Shown: positions 31,625 through 33,999 of the stretch, piece after piece
How the letters are laid out: the number at the start of each line of letters is the position of its first letter
Position numbering within the stretch: the stretch's first letter is position 1
Assembly (NCBI GenBank): GCA_002311915.1
Contig: DCAF01000053.1
Span: 1,164 to 35,162, forward strand
Direction: 5' to 3'
Length of the DNA: 33,999 bases
DNA from: Sulfurovum sp. UBA1140
GTDB lineage: Bacteria; Campylobacterota; Campylobacteria; Campylobacterales; Sulfurovaceae
Notes under the pieces: model-generated
Seen by the model: only the letters and a program-made list of their open reading frames with translations
Told to the model about the DNA's origin: nothing
The model's database searches: none
Program-made: the position numbers and the translations under genes

Positions 31625-31717
31625 CGTAGGTTCGGTAACACCGAACATTGGTATTTAAAATTTAAAAACGATGTTTTGGTGATTGAATATTTTTTGTTCG
31701 GTGTTACCGAACCTACG
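31625..31717. repeat. 93-base inverted-repeat element (REP/MITE-like) between uvrB and ppk1
   Basis: Two perfect 23-base arms in inverted orientation, 31625-31647 and 31695-31717, flank 47 AT-rich bases. Each arm is itself a hairpin: GTTCGGT-AAC-ACCGAAC with a 7-bp stem and 3-base loop. The arms are GC-rich against the surroundings. No coding frame or transposase accompanies it. Confidence 0.75.
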
Positions 31718-31726
31718 GTTAAAATA

Positions 31727-33703
31727 TTAGAGTTTTTTAATTTTTGCAATCTCATCACGCAGTCGTACTGCCTCTTCAAACTCTAAACTCTTTGATGCTA
31801 ACAGCATTTTGGCTTTTAACTCTTTAACCAGTTTCTGTCGTTCTGCTTTGGGCATTCTGTCGAGTTTGCTTTTTTTACTGTACAGCTCTCCTAACTCATC
31901 TACTTTTAAATTGGTATCAAGCTCTCGCAGGGTTGTTTTGGGGGTGATACCATGTTTTATGTTGTGTTCCATCTGCTTTTTACGCCGTTCTTTAGTGGTC
32001 TCTATCGTCTCTTTCATAGAGTTGGTGATTTTTTTTGCATACATTAATACCTGCCCATTGCTGTTTCGGGCTGCCCGTCCCGAGGTTTGAATGAGCGAGG
32101 TAGTTGAGCGTAAAAACCCCTCTTTGTCGGCATCAAGAATGGCAACAAGGCTCACTTCTGGCAGGTCAAGCCCCTCTCTTAAGAGATTAATCCCAATTAA
32201 AATATCAAATTCACCCAAACGTAATGAGCGAATCACTTGGTTTCGCTCAATGACATCTAAATCAGAGTGCATGTAGCGTACACGTAGCCCTAAATCATTA
32301 TAGTAAGTGGTTAACTCCTCTGCCATCTTTTTGGTGAGTACCGTAACTAGTACACGTTCACCTTTCTTTATAACCACTTTCATTCGGTCATGCAGGTTTT
32401 CGACTTGATAGGTACTGTCAATAACCTCTATCGGGGGGTCAAGCAGTCCTGTTGGGCGTACCACTTGTTGGGCAATAACGGAAGATAGTTCAAGTTCAAG
32501 CTCTTTAGGAGTCGCCGAGACAAATAGAAAATAGGGGGCTTTAACAATATATTCACCAAACATCAAGGGGCGATTGTCAAGAGCCGAAGGAAGTCTAAAT
32601 CCATGCTCTACCAAGACCTCTTTTCGGCTTCTGTCCCCTGCGTACATGCCTCTAAATTGTGAAAGTGATACATGCGATTCATCGACCATGACCAAAAAAT
32701 CATCTCCGTGCATCGCTTTAAAATAATCCATTATTGAGTAGGGGGTCTCTCCTACGGCTTTACCCGTTAGGTGCCGTGAGTAGTTTTCAATTCCTTTACA
32801 GATACCTGTGGCTTCTATCATCTCTAAATCAAACTCTACACGCTGTTTTAATCGAGTATATTCAATCATTCTATCTTCTGCTTGATAGAATGCCAATCGC
32901 TCTCCTAGCTCCTCTTCTATTCCTTTAACAGCAAGGGCAAGTCGCTCTTTTGATACAATAAACTGATTGGCAGAGTAGATGACATACTCTTTAAAATGTT
33001 CCACCTTTTCGCTTGTTAGGGTATTAAAGCTATAAATATCCTCTATCTCATCTCCAAAAAACTCTACCCGTATGGCTAATGCTTCATGATAAGCAGGGTA
33101 GATGTCAATCACCTCACCATTGACCCGAAAATCCCCTCGGTCAAAAAAATCATCGTTACGTTTGTAGCCCATATCTACCAGTTTAAGCAGTAGAGCCTTT
33201 TGAGCGTACTCTTCACCCACCACAAGCTTTTGTACAATGGTTTTATAATCTTCGGGTGAACCCAATCCATAATTGGCAGAGACCGATGCCACCACAATCA
33301 CATCTTTATGACTAAGCAACGATGCCGTGGTCGAGAGCCGTAGTCGCTCTAACTCTTCATTAATTGAGCTGTCCTTTTCTATAAAAAGGTCTTGACGTGG
33401 AATATAGGCTTCGGGTTGATAGTAATCATAATAACTAATAAAGTATTCTACATGGTTGTTAGGAAAAAAGGTTCTAAACTCCGAATAGAGTTGGGCTGCC
33501 AAGGTTTTGTTATGGGTCATAATCAGCGTAGGCTTACCCGTTTTTTCAATAACTTTTGCCATGGTATAGGTTTTTCCTGAACCTGTCACACCCAACAGGG
33601 TTTGGTATTGATTGCCTTCATTAATAGATTGGCTTAATATCTCGATGGCTTGGGGTTGGTCACCAGCAGGTTGGTAGGGGCTTTTAAGGGTAAATGTTGG
33701 CAT
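31727..33703 (-). CDS. uvrB: UvrABC excinuclease subunit B
   Basis: UvrB verifies damage and loads UvrC in nucleotide excision repair. The 658-residue protein has Walker A GVTGSGKTYT at 38-47 and the damage-probing beta hairpin region FISYYDYYQPEAYIPRQD. It also has DESHVS as the DEAD-type box and the helicase VI block SLIQTSGRAARNSNGQV. The C-terminal UVR coiled-coil domain that contacts UvrC runs over about 620-655 (LEFEEAVRLRDEI). It is 47 bases downstream of the coiled-coil gene and may share its transcript. Confidence 0.98.
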   Translation of the reverse strand: MPTFTLKSPYQPAGDQPQAIEILSQSINEGNQYQTLLGVTGSGKTYTMAKVIEKTGKPTLIMTHNKTLAAQLYSEFRTFFPNNHVEYFISYYDYYQPEAYIPRQDLFIEKDSSINEELERLRLSTTASLLSHKDVIVVASVSANYGLGSPEDYKTIVQKLVVGEEYAQKALLLKLVDMGYKRNDDFFDRGDFRVNGEVIDIYPAYHEALAIRVEFFGDEIEDIYSFNTLTSEKVEHFKEYVIYSANQFIVSKERLALAVKGIEEELGERLAFYQAEDRMIEYTRLKQRVEFDLEMIEATGICKGIENYSRHLTGKAVGETPYSIMDYFKAMHGDDFLVMVDESHVSLSQFRGMYAGDRSRKEVLVEHGFRLPSALDNRPLMFGEYIVKAPYFLFVSATPKELELELSSVIAQQVVRPTGLLDPPIEVIDSTYQVENLHDRMKVVIKKGERVLVTVLTKKMAEELTTYYNDLGLRVRYMHSDLDVIERNQVIRSLRLGEFDILIGINLLREGLDLPEVSLVAILDADKEGFLRSTTSLIQTSGRAARNSNGQVLMYAKKITNSMKETIETTKERRKKQMEHNIKHGITPKTTLRELDTNLKVDELGELYSKKSKLDRMPKAERQKLVKELKAKMLLASKSLEFEEAVRLRDEIAKIKKL

Positions 33704-33750
33704 AATAGGTGTGGGATTCCTGTTTTAAAATTTTTTTGGAAACGGAGACT

Positions 33751-33960
33751 TTATAAAGTTAGCAACTCTTCTATTTTTTCAGTGAGTTCGCGTATTTTTT
33801 GGTTCTGTTTTCGTTTCTCTTCTTTTAGTCGTGTAATGGTCGGTTCTGGATTTTCAAGCATTTCAACTTTCTGTTTTAATTTTTTATTTTCAGCTAAAAG
33901 TAGTTTTTGTTGCTTTAATATATTCTCTATCTGCTGGGCAAGTTTGTCAAGTATGGTCAT
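33751..33960 (-). CDS. Short coiled-coil protein, ZapB-like
   Basis: This is a 69-residue protein from ATG 33960 with GAAAGGAA upstream; a form 5 residues longer is possible. It is almost wholly a heptad coiled coil: LDKLAQQIENILKQQKLLL, then LKEEKRKQNQKIRELTEKIE, with a short break at ENPEPT near residue 36. Size and composition resemble ZapB and other small cell-division or structural coiled coils, but such sequences are too simple for a firm name. It lies upstream of uvrB in the same direction. Confidence 0.65.
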   Translation of the reverse strand: MTILDKLAQQIENILKQQKLLLAENKKLKQKVEMLENPEPTITRLKEEKRKQNQKIRELTEKIEELLTL

Positions 33961-33999
33961 CAATTTTCCTTTCAATAATAGAGGAATAAAAGTATTTAT

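Noticed and set aside
31564..31779. 71-codon minus-strand frame covering the uvrB-ppk1 gap
   Set aside because: It runs across the inverted repeat and into the ends of both neighbours in another frame, has no ribosome site and resembles no protein.
1..33999. tRNA, rRNA, CRISPR arrays, phage or insertion-sequence genes
   Set aside because: No cloverleaf-like sequence, repeat-spacer pattern, integrase or transposase frame was seen on either strand by reading; I could not run a dedicated search.

Overview
The window is a dense, AT-rich chromosomal core region of a member of the Campylobacterota (the former Epsilonproteobacteria). Several blocks keep gene orders I know from Helicobacter pylori and Campylobacter jejuni: an HP0268-type gene, miaB and a DUF374 gene; ffh, rpsP, khpA, rimM, trmD and rplS; glyQ, Nif3, an HP0958-type zinc-ribbon gene, waaA and an RluA-type synthase; and nth, a PEB4-type foldase and fba. 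The short ExbB, the NnrS genes and the hemerythrin operon suggest a free-living respiratory relative of the Sulfurovum/Sulfurimonas kind, but the genus cannot be fixed from this sequence. No rRNA, tRNA, CRISPR array, prophage or intact insertion sequence was seen, and no gene-free stretch exceeds 300 bases.

Layout. 39-3736 (minus): an unrecognised one-pass membrane protein, then a DUF374 acyltransferase, miaB and an HP0268-family gene transcribed from a promoter divergent to nusA. 3906-8887 (plus): nusA, a compact exbB-exbD-tonB operon, then ppaC and nnrS with no gap between them. 8925-9187: a frameshifted and 3'-truncated remnant of a 5-carboxymethyl-2-hydroxymuconate isomerase gene. 9165-11017 (minus): radA and a small exported protein that resembles a cytochrome c but has no CXXCH. 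11134-15067: pepD, nth (opposite strand), a parvulin foldase and class II aldolase, closed by a terminator-like hairpin. 15144-25310 (minus): a long run of translation, RNA-modification, envelope and purine genes, including a 42-codon membrane-protein gene not usually annotated. 25383-27524: a divergent regulatory region with a hemerythrin, DUF2249 and 12-helix membrane-protein operon. 27562-33960 (minus): a lytic transglycosylase, a gamma carbonic anhydrase, ppk1, uvrB and a ZapB-like coiled-coil gene.

How the genes work together. exbBD-tonB forms a self-contained energy-transducing unit for outer-membrane uptake, although no receptor lies nearby. The ffh to rplS block couples protein targeting, ribosomal proteins and ribosome/tRNA maturation. 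waaA, the DUF374 protein and the lytic transglycosylase serve the cell envelope. radA, nth, uvrB and the DEDDh exonuclease serve DNA repair. Two separate loci (ppaC-nnrS and hemerythrin-DUF2249-12TM) point to handling of nitric oxide, oxygen or metal centres.

The most interesting place is 25383-25569. A perfect TTGA-N6-TCAA (FNR/CRP-type) half-site pair lies exactly midway between two divergent -10 boxes, each ending 34.5 bp from its centre. That is the class II activator geometry in both directions. One side drives the hemerythrin operon. The other would start transcription at or next to the ATG of a 26-codon amphipathic peptide ORF. This is an inference from sequence geometry and needs transcript data. 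I see no other candidate for a wholly new system in the window.
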